DNA from: Mya arenaria
Lineage: Eukaryota; Mollusca; Bivalvia; Myida; Myidae
DNA: 64,000 bases
Assembly (NCBI RefSeq): GCF_026914265.1
Contig: NC_069134.1
Coordinates: 66,140,594 to 66,204,593 of the forward strand
Direction: 5' to 3'
In this document: piece by piece, positions 49,202 through 61,130 of the stretch
Layout: each line of letters begins with the position of its first letter
How positions within the stretch are numbered: the first letter of the stretch is position 1
Program-made: the position numbers and the translations under genes
Notes under the pieces: model-generated
What the model was told of the DNA's origin: nothing
What the model saw: the letters and a program-made list of their open reading frames with translations, nothing else
The model's database searches: none

Positions 49202-49645
49202 AAATCGTCCGGACAATGTATTCATAAATATTTTGTACGGACAATGTACTCGCTTTGAAAATTGTCCAGAACTTTTGTTAAACACGAAACTATCACTTGA
49301 AACTTTCAACGAAGTAAATTTTTGCAAATTTAATTAATATTTTGTAAACTTTTGTTTCATATTCCTGCTGTTTGCGCTAAAACAGACAGAAATCAGACTG
49401 ATACGGACAATGTACTCACAGAAATAAAATCTGTATCGAGTTTCAGGCTCAAACTAAGCAAACCTTCGAAAAACAAAACACACGCGAGTAAATTGTTTTA
49501 CAATGCAGGTACTCTGCGCCTATTCTAAACATCCTACCTTAACATTTACCATCCGTAAACGCCGAATTTATGTATTGATGCGGTCGAAATATTCGCCATC
49601 TTGTACGGCCAATGTACTTTAGCGATCACGTGATACTCCCCTGTG
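49202..49645 (-). repeat. Right terminal inverted repeat
   Basis: The inverse copy of the left TIR, including the motif copies and the ATGGCG start-like site, here pointing inward on the minus strand. Confidence 0.92.
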
Positions 49646-49650
49646 TATCA

Positions 49651-52600
49651 AACTGTTGTTATTGTTTTATTTTGAATTACGAAGATTAAGGCTAGAAAAA
49701 TATTCTACACATATAAAATTAACAAAGAAGAAGTTAAAGTAACACATTCCATGTCAGCATCATAATTCGACTGTGTCATTTAAGTTTGATGGGCGTTATA
49801 AAATGAGTCACAATTCCTATCGGATTTTATCATCATTTATGTGATACGTTGTCTATATTTATATATAAATATTCATCACAGTAGGTGAAATGATCACACT
49901 TGTTTTCAGTTTTGTTTACTTTTTCTGATATCAGGAAATATAAGATAAAAAAACGATAAGAAGCTTTCAAGGGGACTGTTGAACAGAAATAGAAATAAAT
50001 GAGGAAAATACTTTAAGTTTCCTTTAACACTTTTTAAATATAAAAAGGCATATAAATTGATTATCCTTTAAACCGATGTTAGGGGGAAAGACATTATTGC
50101 GACTCATTCTCATTCAGTGTTCTTATTTAACCCTAGCCTTGTGCCTCTTATAAAAGTACTACATTAATGTTTGACTAATTGGCTTGCCCCTAAAAGTCTT
50201 ATTGTATTACCAATCTGTTTTCAGAAAAAATATGTAATGAGCATATTTAAATTAATTCATACATATAAAAGTAAAAAGATAACAACCTACAAAGACACCT
50301 AGCAATTGTGAATTATTCAAATTCTTCTAGATACCAAAATAATGACAATAATAAAGGAAAACAGAAAGAGCTATTGCTTTATAAATTGAACTGAAATACC
50401 GTAGTGATTCTAAAATATTTCTTAAAGTGAAACGCCGTTAACAAGCACTAATCATATAATTTATGTTATATAAAATAATTATAGACATCAGTTTAATATA
50501 GAGGATAAGGGTTTATAGATATTTGAACTGCAGAAATAAACAAAATGTCTAACATTGTTTTATCCATACTTATCACTTTATGTCACGGATCGCTGTATAT
50601 ATATACATACGTTAATTATTAAATCGCTTTGCATACTTTATCGGATTGAAGATATTCTGGAGAAGGCATTTGTATGTAAATAATGGTATAAGGTGCATAC
50701 TCCATAATATAATTATGTAATAGTCTTACATTCTTCCGTGGTAGAAAATACCTTTTATCTGAAAACTGGTATCAAAATTACGAGAGAATTTCTTCACCCT
50801 AAAATTCTTCCATAATTATATTGATTCAACATGATTTGTTCGAACGTTTTTATATGGAGAATATCCATATTATTTAGTTGAAAGGTCAAAGTAAATACTC
50901 AGGATGATGAGGAGAGTTGAAATGAGACTGCAGTTAAGGGATGTGTGCAAATCTAACAGTTTTATAGGTTTCATACTAATATTATGAATATTCTCCTATA
51001 AGTGTGGTTAATTGTGTTTTTGTCACATTTACTTTGACACATTATGCTCCGAAATGTCTATTACTTAAGGTTTGTATTAAAGTTAATTAATACTTGATTC
51101 TAACGTTTCATTCTCTTCCGGTATGAAATAGTCGATGTTTGCTTTGAAATGTTGTTTACTTATGTTTTTTTAGATAATTGTGAAATGAATTGCAAATATC
51201 CAAGAGGTTTTAACAACGGAACTTATATTGACCGTGATGGGGAAATATGTACTTCCACAATAAATTCCACAATTAATCCCTAACTTGTGGATACTAACTC
51301 TTATATACCCGTTTAAGTTTAATTTGAACAAAATGGCTGAAGTGACCCGACGGAGGGGTATAAATATATACGATGTATTAATTTAGTCAAGCGTTTTAAC
51401 TCCTTTAGTCATATGTATGTATAAACTTATTTGCTATCTTGTTCATTGCCTGGCTTTGACGAAGCATATTCATGTTATGCGTTTAGACCGGCAAAGATGG
51501 ACTTGTTACAAACAAAGTTACAAACAAACAAAATTACATACTAATGAACCAATGCCACAATCAATCGACTACATTTTTATCTATGGTACTGGTTCTATTA
51601 GTACTGTCAAAATTCAATACAACGGCATGTGCGGTGAAGTAAAACCAATTTGAGGATTGCGTTTGCCAGCTCATTTAGCCGTTATAGACAAACCAGGTTT
51701 GAAAGGAAATCTTTTCAACAATGCAGCGAAAGGGACAAGGATGGATAATTTCTTGTACTGGCGACATACCGTTGAATTTATTTGAACATGTCATGTTGAA
51801 TTGATGTGCGAAGATGTCCAAAGATTTGGCAAATTTTATTTTTATTATACAAATCTTAATGTTTTGGTGTTTATAGTGTGAAGGGTTATGACTGGTATAC
51901 AAATGTACTTCAAACCTCAAGATATTGATCTTTACCCTTAAGTGATCTAGTTTAATTACATGCAGATCATCCCAAAACAAAAAAGAGTATAGTACATCAA
52001 CATAAAATAGGTTCAAACTAATTTTGTAGGAATAAAGTTTAAAGCATCAACTCATAAATCGATATGCATGCTTTCTTAAACAAATGATATGTATTATTTT
52101 GAGCTGTCTTCTTAAGAGTAATGAATCTTCAACGAAAAACGAAAGTAAAAACAACATGATGTATTAATTCAATTCCGCATTCATCTAGGTATCAAGGTCA
52201 CCCATTATTAAGTTAAAAGATAGTTTTACATATGTCCAGCACAAATAAGAGCATCTTATATAAAAGAATCGCTGAATTGAAATGGCTGGCCATATATCGT
52301 ATTGAAAAATGTAAATGAAGTAGCATTTGAGTTGAGCAAAATAATATGAAGCACAATATCAGGAGTGTTTCCATTACATAAAATTTGCACACATACAAGT
52401 TGTAAAATTGTCCGAGTGTCAAACATATGCAGCGCGTGATTCGTCCTTTGCCTAATAGGTTCTGTAAAGAGACATGAGACGATAAGGTTTGACTAAGTAA
52501 ATTTCCAACACGTGTACATTTATCGGTTGAATTGACTGAGTTATCATCGAACTTTCATGGGGGTTCATGAGCCTTTTTTGTGAAAACTGATTGACTTGCT

Positions 52601-53384
52601 TAAGTGTAAGGCTTTCGTTTATAGGCATAGTTTCAGATCGTCCGCTCTTGAGTGTTTTCCTCACTGCTAGGTATCAACCGGTAGATCATTATGCTAGTTT
52701 TGAAAATCACCAAATATATCATTAATAAAAATGCGTAACTCCACTTTGGCATCATTTACCTTTGCGACAGCCTGGTAGGACATGAACATAATCAGAAGGT
52801 GCACCGTTTACAAACATAGCTTCCTGCAAATCCGAGTTTCAACTTTGCCCAAGGCACCCTGATGTTCGTTGTCAAACGCGCCGACAGCTTCAAGACATGC
52901 CGCGTTATTCGTGGTCCATGACCGAGCCTGTCAGAAATTGCCTTCCATGGTTAAAACAAAGTGATTATCGAGCTCATGGATTTATTGTTAGGATTGAATG
53001 GTGGTGATGAAACGTTTTGTGTAGGAAGCTTATGTGAGTACTTTGGGGACACTTTCTATGACTGTTGGGCCAGGTTTGAAATTAAGGCCATATAATGCGT
53101 GTGTGTTCTGTTTGTTGTGTTAGTGCGTGTGAGTGTGGATTTTGTACGTTGGTGTCTTTCGATCATTGTCGTTTAGATTCTTTTTAATATGTCTCTTACC
53201 AAAGTTTATATTGTATTTGTTACTATTGGAATTGTCGATGTAGTTGTCACTGTATAAATGGTGTATTAGTAACGCACACAGAGTATAATTTTTTTTATCA
53301 TAGTCGAACCTAAGACTATCGTCACGGCATTGTTGTTGCATTATTTTCTTGAAAAAAAGTAAATTTTTAGTTAAACCTATTTAT
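49651..53384. other. Intergenic AT-rich sequence
   Basis: No intact gene recognised. One exon-like segment lies at 51174-51283. The region 52750-53000 is slightly GC-richer, without an open frame. Confidence 0.5.
51174..51283 (+). pseudogene. Possible isolated Cys-containing exon
   Basis: Acceptor-like TTTTTTTAG precedes a frame DNCEMNCKYPRGFNNGTY.. ending INP-stop. Cys spacing and N-glycosylation sites suggest an extracellular module, perhaps EGF- or CCP-like. No partner exon was found, so it may be a remnant or chance. Confidence 0.25.
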
Positions 53385-53398
53385 TTTACAACGATTGT

Positions 53399-53621
53399 GG
53401 AACAAGTTATTACAACATTAAATTAATTACTGTCGTTGGAACGATTTTACGCTAGAGTTTTGTCTTGTGTTGTGGGTGAAACTGGAGTACCCTGATGAAA
53501 CCAACTTGTCCGGCTTGGTTACCACAACCCAAACTTACATGCGCCCAGGCCGGGAATTGAACCCGGGTCGCCTAGGTGAGAAGAGAGTGCGTAAGTGCGC
53601 GAGTAGTTTTAATCTTTATTT
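53399..53621 (-). mobile_element. tRNA-derived SINE
   Basis: On the minus strand the head contains GACCCGGGTTCAATTCCCGG, matching a pol III B box (53552-53564). It is followed by a body with CCAAGCCGGACAAG and GGGTACTCC, a central domain shared by molluscan SINEs of the V/Meta type (from memory). The flanks carry the same 14-bp sequence, TTTTACAACGATTG, at 53385-53398 and 53622-53635, consistent with a target duplication. Confidence 0.85.
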
Positions 53622-53639
53622 TTTTACAACGATTGAGAA

Positions 53640-53745
53640 ACATCATAAAACTCTCGTTTAAACGATGCTAAGCGAAAATGTGGTCTTGTGCCGAGGATGA
53701 AACCAGAATTTCCGGAGTAAAACCCACCTGACGATCTGAATGTTC
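53640..53745 (-). mobile_element. Older truncated SINE copy
   Basis: The minus strand shows TACTCCGGAAATTCTGG and CACAAGACCAC, matching the body and 3' part of the neighbouring SINE but more diverged and lacking the tRNA head. Confidence 0.65.
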
Positions 53746-54756
53746 AGGCCATATGTGGTTGTTAGATAAATAGTGATGCACGGCATACGACTTGAATAAT
53801 GTTGATTACAAAATGTGATATTTGATTGTTTTATTGTCTTAGAAAAGGCCCGACCATTCTTGACGGACACCAGATTATTAAATTAGATAGTGAAGCCAAC
53901 ATCAATATCACGAATAAAATAATCCATGTTAAAATACACTCCTTACTCCTTCCAACAATATAACGCGGTATAAACATAATTAACACCTCACCATATATTT
54001 GACTTATGTTTTCCGTTAGTGTTAGGGTTGTTTTAGTTTAAGTGATACAATAGATCGAAGGCATACATACACATGTTTTACCAGTTACTTTTAACACATG
54101 TCGAATCCCATAGTATACTGACTGTATCGTAGTTCAATGAACATGGGTTCTCATCTTACTTGTCTGAGGCAACAAACCAACCTTTGAATACAATCGTAAA
54201 AAACAACAACATTATTATGTACAATTACCTAAAAGTAGCCAGGCAAAAATAAGTTATTAAGCATATCATAAAACATACCTTTTACATATGTTCAGCATTT
54301 ACAATGGCAACATGCACATGTCTAGTAAGTGCCATACATGCTATTCTGCCTAGCACCCGACCAGATAATGCAGTATAATCAAATAATGATGTCAAGAAAT
54401 GAGAGGGAAATAATCTTCACAGCATAAAGCAAAATTGAAGAGAGGCGTAATTGTACTTTATGACACGAACGTCGGGGAGATAACTCCAAACTTGATAAAA
54501 ATGCGCGTAAAGAGCGGAGAAGATAGGGATAGATATGTCATCGTGATAGGGAACAAGCTTAAGAGTGACACAACTCTTACTTTATCATGCAAATCAAGAG
54601 GGGAGAAACTCGTATCATAATAATGAACAAATAAAGGCAGGCAAATGTTTCTCTTTGATTCGACGAAGTAGGGGAGAAGGGAAAAAGACTCTCCTCGTGA
54701 AAAGTGAGAGACTCATTCTTTATTTCCTCCATCATGAAGAGATATAAACAAAATTA

Positions 54757-54823
<67 letters not shown>

Positions 54824-55510
54824 CATGACAATCATGAAATATTTATTTTACACTACTACAAACAGTCATAGATAAAGATATACTAATAATTATATAATAC
54901 ATTCAACTAGCTTCATATAAACCACAAAACACTTGAATTAATGATTTATTTGTATCACATCAATATGAGCAAAATAATTTAAAAGGCATGCACGAACATT
55001 ATTATAAAATCTTATCCTTAACTTTTCATTAAAATTAAGTATTTTTTACCCAAACTTAAGCTTTGGATATGTCATGTTTTTTTAAATCACACATTTTAGC
55101 TTAATCATATCATTTTTTAAATACTTTATGTACTTTAGTTTAACTTTTAAGCCCTTAATTCTTGCCTCTTCCTCCAATGGTAATGGAGGGAACCAAGTCC
55201 AGTTAAAAACAAGAGTACCTGTTTTCTAATAGTTATAAAAACGAAATAGCATATAATCGAATCATTATTGTCCAAAGTTTTCTTTAATTTGATCTTAATT
55301 GGTTTGTTGTCTCAGGCATTTAATGATTTATAAGTAAGATAAATACACATGTGCATTGCATCTGCCAAGTCCAATACATAGCTGAATGTGTAACTGACTG
55401 AAAATGATGCTAGGGCCGCTCATGCTAAGCCTAGCTGAAAAAAGTCGTAAGTGATATATATGGGAATGTTTTGCACTAAGTATAACGTAGATCCAATTTA
55501 AGTTTTTCAG
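53746..55510. other. Intergenic, with (AAT)n microsatellite
   Basis: (AAT)n of about 65 bp at 54759-54823. Two short open frames at 54435-54747 are purine-rich without a domain. The left part near 55450-55510 is probably the 3' UTR of the lectin receptor gene. Confidence 0.5.
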
Positions 55511-55611
55511 TCACTCGATTGACTCGTACACAAACACATTCTCATAATAGTTGTTATCAGTGACCACAGGCGTTAGGTAGGTATCGGAACTTGACAGCTC
55601 AGGGTCCTCAC
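55511..55611 (-). CDS. Lectin receptor last exon: tyrosine-rich C-terminus
   Basis: Acceptor TTTATTTCAG. It encodes EDPELSSSDTYLTPVV and NNYYENVFVYESIE followed by TGA. The tyrosine spacing is too short for an ITAM, but YENV is a plausible SH2 docking site. Confidence 0.85.
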
Positions 55612-58585
55612 CTGAAATAAACACATATCAGCGTATAAGCGTATATAACTAGTCGTATGTACCTGTGATGGTACGTGTATGTTTACAGTGGTAGGCGCAA
55701 GAATATTAAGTTACAGAAATGATATTGTCACAATTATATAATATAAAACTTTACAAATTTAACATCTTTATAGCATTTGTTCTTAAACACCTCCAAAAGG
55801 TATCGTTATAGATATGGCAGTATTTAAACAACAATCATATGTTTGGATGCATGGAATTTGTAAATAAGTAAAACACATCATTTCATTCGCACTTATATTT
55901 TCATATAAAGCCAAAAACCTATACGTTTCTTCCTAAAATAATGGTAAAGGGAAACCTCTTCTGGAATAATTTCCGAGTGAGATTCTTATTTTAAAACTTT
56001 GCATATGAATACTTACCTTTCAATGACTATCTAAGCCAATAATTGTTATAACTGAATAAATATATCACCAACATTACCTTTTCGGCAAATACAACATTTT
56101 AAGCTGATCATATCAACATATTTTGCAATTGCTTTTTATCGGTGGTTATGATTCTAGCTTTTTGAAGTAACTTAACATTGAAGATTATTAATTTATTAGC
56201 TTCCCTAAAGTTTATAAGGACATATATTTAAGAACAACACTTGTGTAAGACATGAATGACTACTCTCCATATTGATCTATTGTAACAGCTGGTGGGAATT
56301 TTCATTCAAATTCTAAGAATGCATTTGAAGTAAAAATGATCATTTGGCTTTTTAATATGTTAGATCAATAATTAGATTTACCATTTTTTCGATCAGTTTT
56401 GTGTGTTTCATTGGTTTCTAAATAAACACGCCAGTCTTCCATTGGTTCGTCTGGTTTTTCGTGTAGGGTTTTCGATTTGCCTTTTCGTAACCTCCTAAGA
56501 AAATAGACAAACACCGGATTTTCTATTTTTTAAGGTAAAAAATATCCATTTTTTGTTTGAAATATTACTAAATTTTCAGGGTAAACAATTAAAAACTTAT
56601 TTGTCAGTAATACGCTCGTATCATATTAAATACATCATACTGAAACTGATAAGCACTTTAAATGTCAATAGAAATGTCTATTAGAAACAATTATATTTGT
56701 AAGAAACCCTTTATAGTGTACCTTTTGTACAGAAACAACAGAAAAGCTATCACACTCGGGATTCCAACTACACCAACAGCTGCAGAGCCGCCAATTATAG
56801 TTCCTGTTGATTTGAGTAGAGACAGTGCTAGAATAGGTAAACAAAAAAGGATATATATATATATCGATAGCAGATTTGAATAGTGTTTTCATTAATTTGC
56901 TTGAAGTAGAACGTTTAGCCACCGATACTCGTACGTGGAAGCAGGAAAAATCTATAATGAAATAAGTAGATTGATAAAGAAATAAGTGAACACAATTCTA
57001 AGGAAAAAGGATTGTGCATGCAGCAGGATTAGTCCATTTAAATTATCGGCCTGTTCCGCCATACGGTATACGGGTACTGCCAAAGGGGTTTATGTAAGAT
57101 ATACACATACTGATTGACAATGGCTTATTATCAACATTGCAGCGAAAATTGCATACATTGAAATGTTTTTGTTTTTCTTTTATAAGTTACGTTGAAAGAA
57201 ATACTTTCCAACAAAATTATAGCCTTTTGCGGCACTTCTTGCAATTAGACCATAGGTAACTTAAAATCTAGATGCCAAATATAACCAGGGATGTATTTCT
57301 TAATTCCTAAATGGAAACAAATATACTGACCAGAAAGGATTGGAGTTTTAACAGGTATTCAACATAAAGATTGCCATATAAATAGTCGGACCATTTTTAT
57401 GAGTTTAACTTAAACATAGAACGCCGCTGAAAGTATGAAAACTACTTCGAAATCAGATGTTATGTTATCAGGTTGATTTGCAAACAGGAATACTCGATTT
57501 ATCTGATAGAACGAACAAATATGGTATACAATTCAGCAATTGACTACACCATCGATCTGCAATTATTGTATAGCCTTATAACAATTTCTATCATAAACAA
57601 GCTTGTCGCTACGTCTGACTGCATCAATAATAAATGTATTTAACATACAGTGGTCTTACGTGTGCAAATGGGCGCAGAGCTCCATGTGTAATTCGAAAGG
57701 CAGGTTGCATTTATTTGCATCATTTGAAAGTCTTCTCTACATTCAAACGTTATCGTTTCTCCTACCTCACACTTATCGTCACGGAGGCAATCTCTCGTCT
57801 TTGCCCAAAAATGACCGTTTTTCTGCGCTATACATATAGAAGCTGAAATTTAAATAAGAATACTCGTGCTCGGATATTTCCTATTATTAATTAATTGTAA
57901 ACTTTAACAAAGAAGATACATGGATACTGAATAGAAAGTTTTTGTTCTGTTGGCATTTTATAAAATAATTGTAAAATATAAATATGTTTCCATTGCAATT
58001 TGTATAAAAAGGCAAATATTTCTTTACGAATTCTATACTTGAAAACATGTAAAAGTGAAACTTGATTTGTAATTACCAAGGTATGGTTGCTGTGCAGCCC
58101 ATCTTAGGCTGCCGTTGGCTGCACATACAACGTCCGAAGAACCATTCACCAGATAAAATTGTTTGCTGTTGTATACTGCAATAAATTCGTCTCCAAATAA
58201 AAGTTCTTTCGTGTTTTGATATAAATCTTTAAGAATGGTTTGATTTGTGCACCGGATTTTTTCACAATTCGGTGTAGTGCCTGACCAAGACCCATTCTCA
58301 AGACACGTCCGCTCAGCAGAATCACGAAGTTCGTAACCGTTTTCACAGACTGATGAGTTGAACCTTGTCAATACTTGATGATCAGCGCATATTCTCTTAG
58401 TATTCCCGTTAGCACATACTAGTTTAGGATGCCATGTTCCCCGAGAAGTGCATACTGAGGTCGATGTGCTTGCAATATAACCCGAAACACATTGTAGGAG
58501 TATGTTTGTTCCAGTAAAGGATTTATCCGTTGCATTCGTGTTACCATTTGGAACAAATGGGTGTCTGCAGGCGACTATTATAATA

Positions 58586-58651
<66 letters not shown>

Positions 58652-58681
58652 TAAAATTAATAATAATAATAATAATAATAA

Positions 58682-58712
<31 letters not shown>

Positions 58713-59695
58713 AAGAAGAAGAAGAAGAAGAAGAAGAAGAAGAACAATAATAACAATATTAAAAATAATAATAGTAATAACATTTATAACAAGAGATGTT
58801 TGTCAAACATTATGCCTCCACCTGAGCGCCATCTTGTTAGAATTATTTGGAGAATTGAATGAAATTTGCATAGACCGAAATGACAGCTTATTTTTCATTG
58901 GCACTGGATGGCTTTGAGGCAGTTTTTTTAGATTATGACCATTCAGTGTCTGGACAGTAGGTACAGTTTTTTAATCATGTTCTGATGATGACTGATGTTT
59001 GCAGATACAACTGTATCCCCTTAGCAGCAGAGAATAAGTAAATATGACGTACATTTTAATGATGCATATGAGTTATGACCTTGACCTTTGACTCTATGAC
59101 CTCAAAAATCAGGTGTCATCAACCGGTCACCCCCAACTTGAATGTCAAGTTTGGCCATGGGTGCAGGCATTGTCGAGTTATCACGCAGACAGGTTTTTTT
59201 GCGTTCAAGGTCAATGTGACCTTGACCTTTGGCCTGATGACTCCTAAAACTAATAGGGTTATTTACTGGTAAGGCCCAACCTTCATGTCAGTTTTGATGA
59301 ACATAGGTTCAGGAATTGTTGAGTTTGCGTTCAAGGTCACTGTGATCTTGACCTTTCACCCGATGACCCCTTAAATCAGAGTCATCCTCTGGTCAGGCCG
59401 AACCTCCAAGTCAAGTTTGAGGGTCATGAATGCAGGAACACTCGGACAACCTTTTAGCATTCAAGGTAACTGTGACCTTGACCTTTGGCCCGATGACCCC
59501 TTCAATCAATTGGGGTCATCTACTTGTCAGGCCAAACATTTATGTCAAATTTGATACCCATAAGTCCACGAATAGTCGACATACCACTCGGACAAACTTT
59601 GGTCTACCGACGGACCGACCGACCGTCCTTCTGACCGACCGACCGACCAACCGACATGTGCAAAGCAATGTACTCCCTCTTCTTCGAAGGGGGGC

Positions 59696-59767
<72 letters not shown>

Positions 59768-60914
59768 TAGATATAAACACTTATTATACCTGCTACGATT
59801 TCTACATCGCAGAGGGTCACGTTATGTTTCGACCTCAGTCTGACAAAGTCGGCTTGAACAGGAGGTTCCAGTGCGACATCTATTATATCTTGACATACCA
59901 GCGGTTTGTCCTTTCGTTCATGATATTCTGTGCACCGCGAAAGGTGCGTTTCATTGTCTGCAAACACAGTTTTCCAACTTTGAAAAAAGGTCACAATCGT
60001 CAATCCGTACAGCTTTTCACGAGCTGAAATGAAATTTGAACAGCAATATAAGAAGTAGCGATAATGGCCATTCACTCTTTTATCATAGCAAACAGCAAGA
60101 CAGATAAACTAACATCCATGTATTTGTTTTACATATAACACCATATACAGCACACATACCTAAAGAGTAAATTCTATTTAATGGAAAGGTATTATTTTTT
60201 CGAGAAATAACATTGTTCATTTGGTACTAGAACCCAGTTTCCCAACTAACATGAATATGTTTTCTGTGTTATATTGTAATTCCTGATATCAAGACGTAGT
60301 CGAGGTCCACAACCCAATAAGTGCATTGGTTATATTATGTAACCACAAAATGGTACATAACACTGTTCGCTCTTAACTCCAATGGCAATGTATAGTTAGT
60401 AACCGTGTATGTGCGTTATATTCGTGATGTATTCTAATTCCTGATATCCAGTCCCAACAAGCGTACTTGCTATGTAATATAACCTCAAAATGATATCTTT
60501 TTATGACGGTGTAGCCTCAATACCAATGGCAATGTTCTATGTACTGGCGTTGTTTTTGTGTTCTAATTCCTGATATATAATAAGTGTGCTGGAGGGTCAC
60601 ACACCAAATGGTGTATTAGGTTTGTAATGTACCCTCAAAGTAATATGTACATAAAAGACAGTGTACACTTAATACCAATATATACGTACCTCCGTTGTCT
60701 TTGTGATATATCCTTATTCCTGATATAAAGTAAGAGCCTCGGAGTTTCGCGTCCCAAAAAAAGAAATATTGACCATGTCGCTTAAAGTTTAAGTTAGCGC
60801 ATGGAACACTATGCTGGAGTTCCGTAATGTCTTCATTAACCGCAGATGATGCTTTTATATCCCCATGTGTACCCGGAATTTGGCTTGCAGGTTTTCCCGG
60901 TGCAACGTTAACAC
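55511..60914 (-). CDS. F-type lectin / sushi-domain transmembrane receptor (5' incomplete)
   Basis: This minus-strand gene was assembled from seven exons with matching splice phases and no in-frame stop: 60690-60914, 59790-60023, 58077-58574, 57660-57827, 56722-56827, 56382-56494 and 55511-55611. The product has an F-type lectin (fucolectin) domain (NVAPGKPASQIPG, FISGIRIYHKD, TLCDVEIVA) and then three CCP/sushi modules. A transmembrane helix (GGSAAVGVVGIPSVIAFLLF) and a tail of about 75 residues follow. The tail has tyrosines in YLTP, YENV and YESI contexts; YENV fits a Grb2-SH2 type site. It is expected at the cell surface, binding fucosylated glycans. The signal-peptide exon is not located; upstream exons may lie in 61-64 kb or beyond. 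Confidence 0.88.
56382..56494 (-). CDS. Lectin receptor exon: juxtamembrane tail
   Basis: Acceptor ATTTTCTTAG, donor GTAAAT. It encodes RLRKGKSKTLHEKPDEP and DWRVYLETNETHKTDRKN. The basic start follows the membrane span. Confidence 0.82.
56722..56827 (-). CDS. Lectin receptor exon: transmembrane helix
   Basis: Acceptor ACCTATTCTAG, donor GTACAC. It encodes LSLLKSTGTIIGGSAAVGVV and continues GIPSVIAFLLFLYK, a single hydrophobic span with basic residues after it, so the C-terminal side is cytoplasmic. Confidence 0.85.
57660..57827 (-). CDS. Lectin receptor exon: final CCP half-module
   Basis: Acceptor TATGTATAG, donor GTAAGA. It encodes CEVGETITFECRED, then TCLSNYTWSSAPICT, a CCP closing pattern. 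168 nt, phase 1 at both ends. Confidence 0.85.
58077..58574 (-). CDS. Lectin receptor exon: CCP modules 1-2 and start of 3
   Basis: 498 nt, phase 1 to phase 1. Module 1 runs from ACRHPFVPNG to WHPKLVC. Module 2 runs from RICADHQVL through CENGYELRD to SGTTPNCEKI. Module 3 begins RCTNQTILKDLY and ends in the exon at AAQQPYLG. The Trp-x4-Cys closures are typical of sushi domains. Confidence 0.88.
58580..58745. repeat. (AAT)n then (AAG)n microsatellite at a splice acceptor
   Basis: On the gene (minus) strand it reads (CTT)n then (ATT)n directly before the AG of the 58574 exon, forming its polypyrimidine tract. Confidence 0.95.
58950..59696 (+). repeat. Interspersed repeat with TGACCTTGACC modules and GACCGACC 3' part
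   Basis: Four or five units contain AAGGTCACTGTGACCTTGAC-like blocks and GATGACCCC. The copy ends in GACCGACCGACC, TCTTCGAAGGGGGGCAT and then (AAT)n. It lies wholly inside a lectin-gene intron, and I recognise it as a common bivalve repeat type. Confidence 0.8.
59697..59767. repeat. (AAT)n microsatellite, 3' tail of the interspersed repeat
   Basis: About 23 units directly after GGGGGGCAT. Similar tails in other genomic copies suggest it is part of the element. Confidence 0.93.
59790..60023 (-). CDS. Lectin receptor exon: F-type lectin, second half
   Basis: Acceptor ATTTCATTTCAG, donor GTATAATA. It encodes REKLYGLTIVTFF, CTEYHERKDKPLVCQD and FVRLRSKHNVTLCDVEIVA, the usual closing strand of the F-type lectin fold. 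Cysteines fit intradomain disulfides. An (AAT)n tract begins about 20 bp past the donor. Confidence 0.88.
60230..60689 (-). repeat. Decayed tandem copies of the lectin exon 3' end
   Basis: ATTCCTGATAT, part of the lectin exon at 60716, recurs at 60279, 60437 and 60566 (spacing 158, 129 and 150 bp). Each copy is followed by intron-like sequence with CAATGGCAATG. The intron therefore grew by repeated duplication of the exon/intron junction. Confidence 0.75.
60690..60914 (-). CDS. Lectin receptor exon: F-type lectin, first half
   Basis: Bounded by acceptor TTTACTTCAG and donor GTACGT. It encodes GVNVAPGKPASQIPG, later CANLNFKRHGQYFFFWD and FISGIRIYHKD. It starts and ends in phase 1. The fucose-binding HisArgArg-type residues are expected in this part and the next exon; I cannot assign them safely. 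Confidence 0.88.
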
Positions 60915-61130
60915 CTGAAGTAAAGGGATTCGACTTGACAAACAAATGCCACCCACTTAACTGTATGGCTCCTAAAGATCTAAATCGTTGAAAAACAATT
61001 TCGCTACAAATGTTTTATAAAGCATGACTTTATAACAGTGTAATACAATGAAATCTACAGGAACAAGTAAGTTGGCATTAACATATAAACCTTGCACAAA
61101 GCAGGAGGAGCCCAAATGTCAATAGACTAG
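60915..61130. other. Intron or 5' region of the lectin gene
   Basis: No further exon recognised. AT-rich and unremarkable. Confidence 0.45.

Larger units (their letters stand above)
46310..49645. mobile_element. DNA transposon with 444-bp TIRs and 5-bp TSD
   Basis: The termini begin CACAGGGGAGTATCACGTGA on both sides. The element is flanked by the direct repeat TATCA (46305-46309 and 49646-49650). The interior of about 2.4 kb has no intact transposase but holds splice-bounded exon remnants on both strands and an inserted MITE-like hairpin. The 5-bp duplication and CAC-starting ends are compatible with Transib/RAG-like transposons, but the TATCA target and the lack of a recognisable transposase leave the family open. 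Confidence 0.88.

Noticed and set aside
53545..53570. A functional tRNA gene
   Set aside because: A B-box and T-arm-like sequence is present but no complete cloverleaf; it belongs to a SINE.
55511..55611. ITAM in the lectin receptor tail
   Set aside because: The YENV and YESI tyrosines are only six residues apart, shorter than the ITAM spacing.
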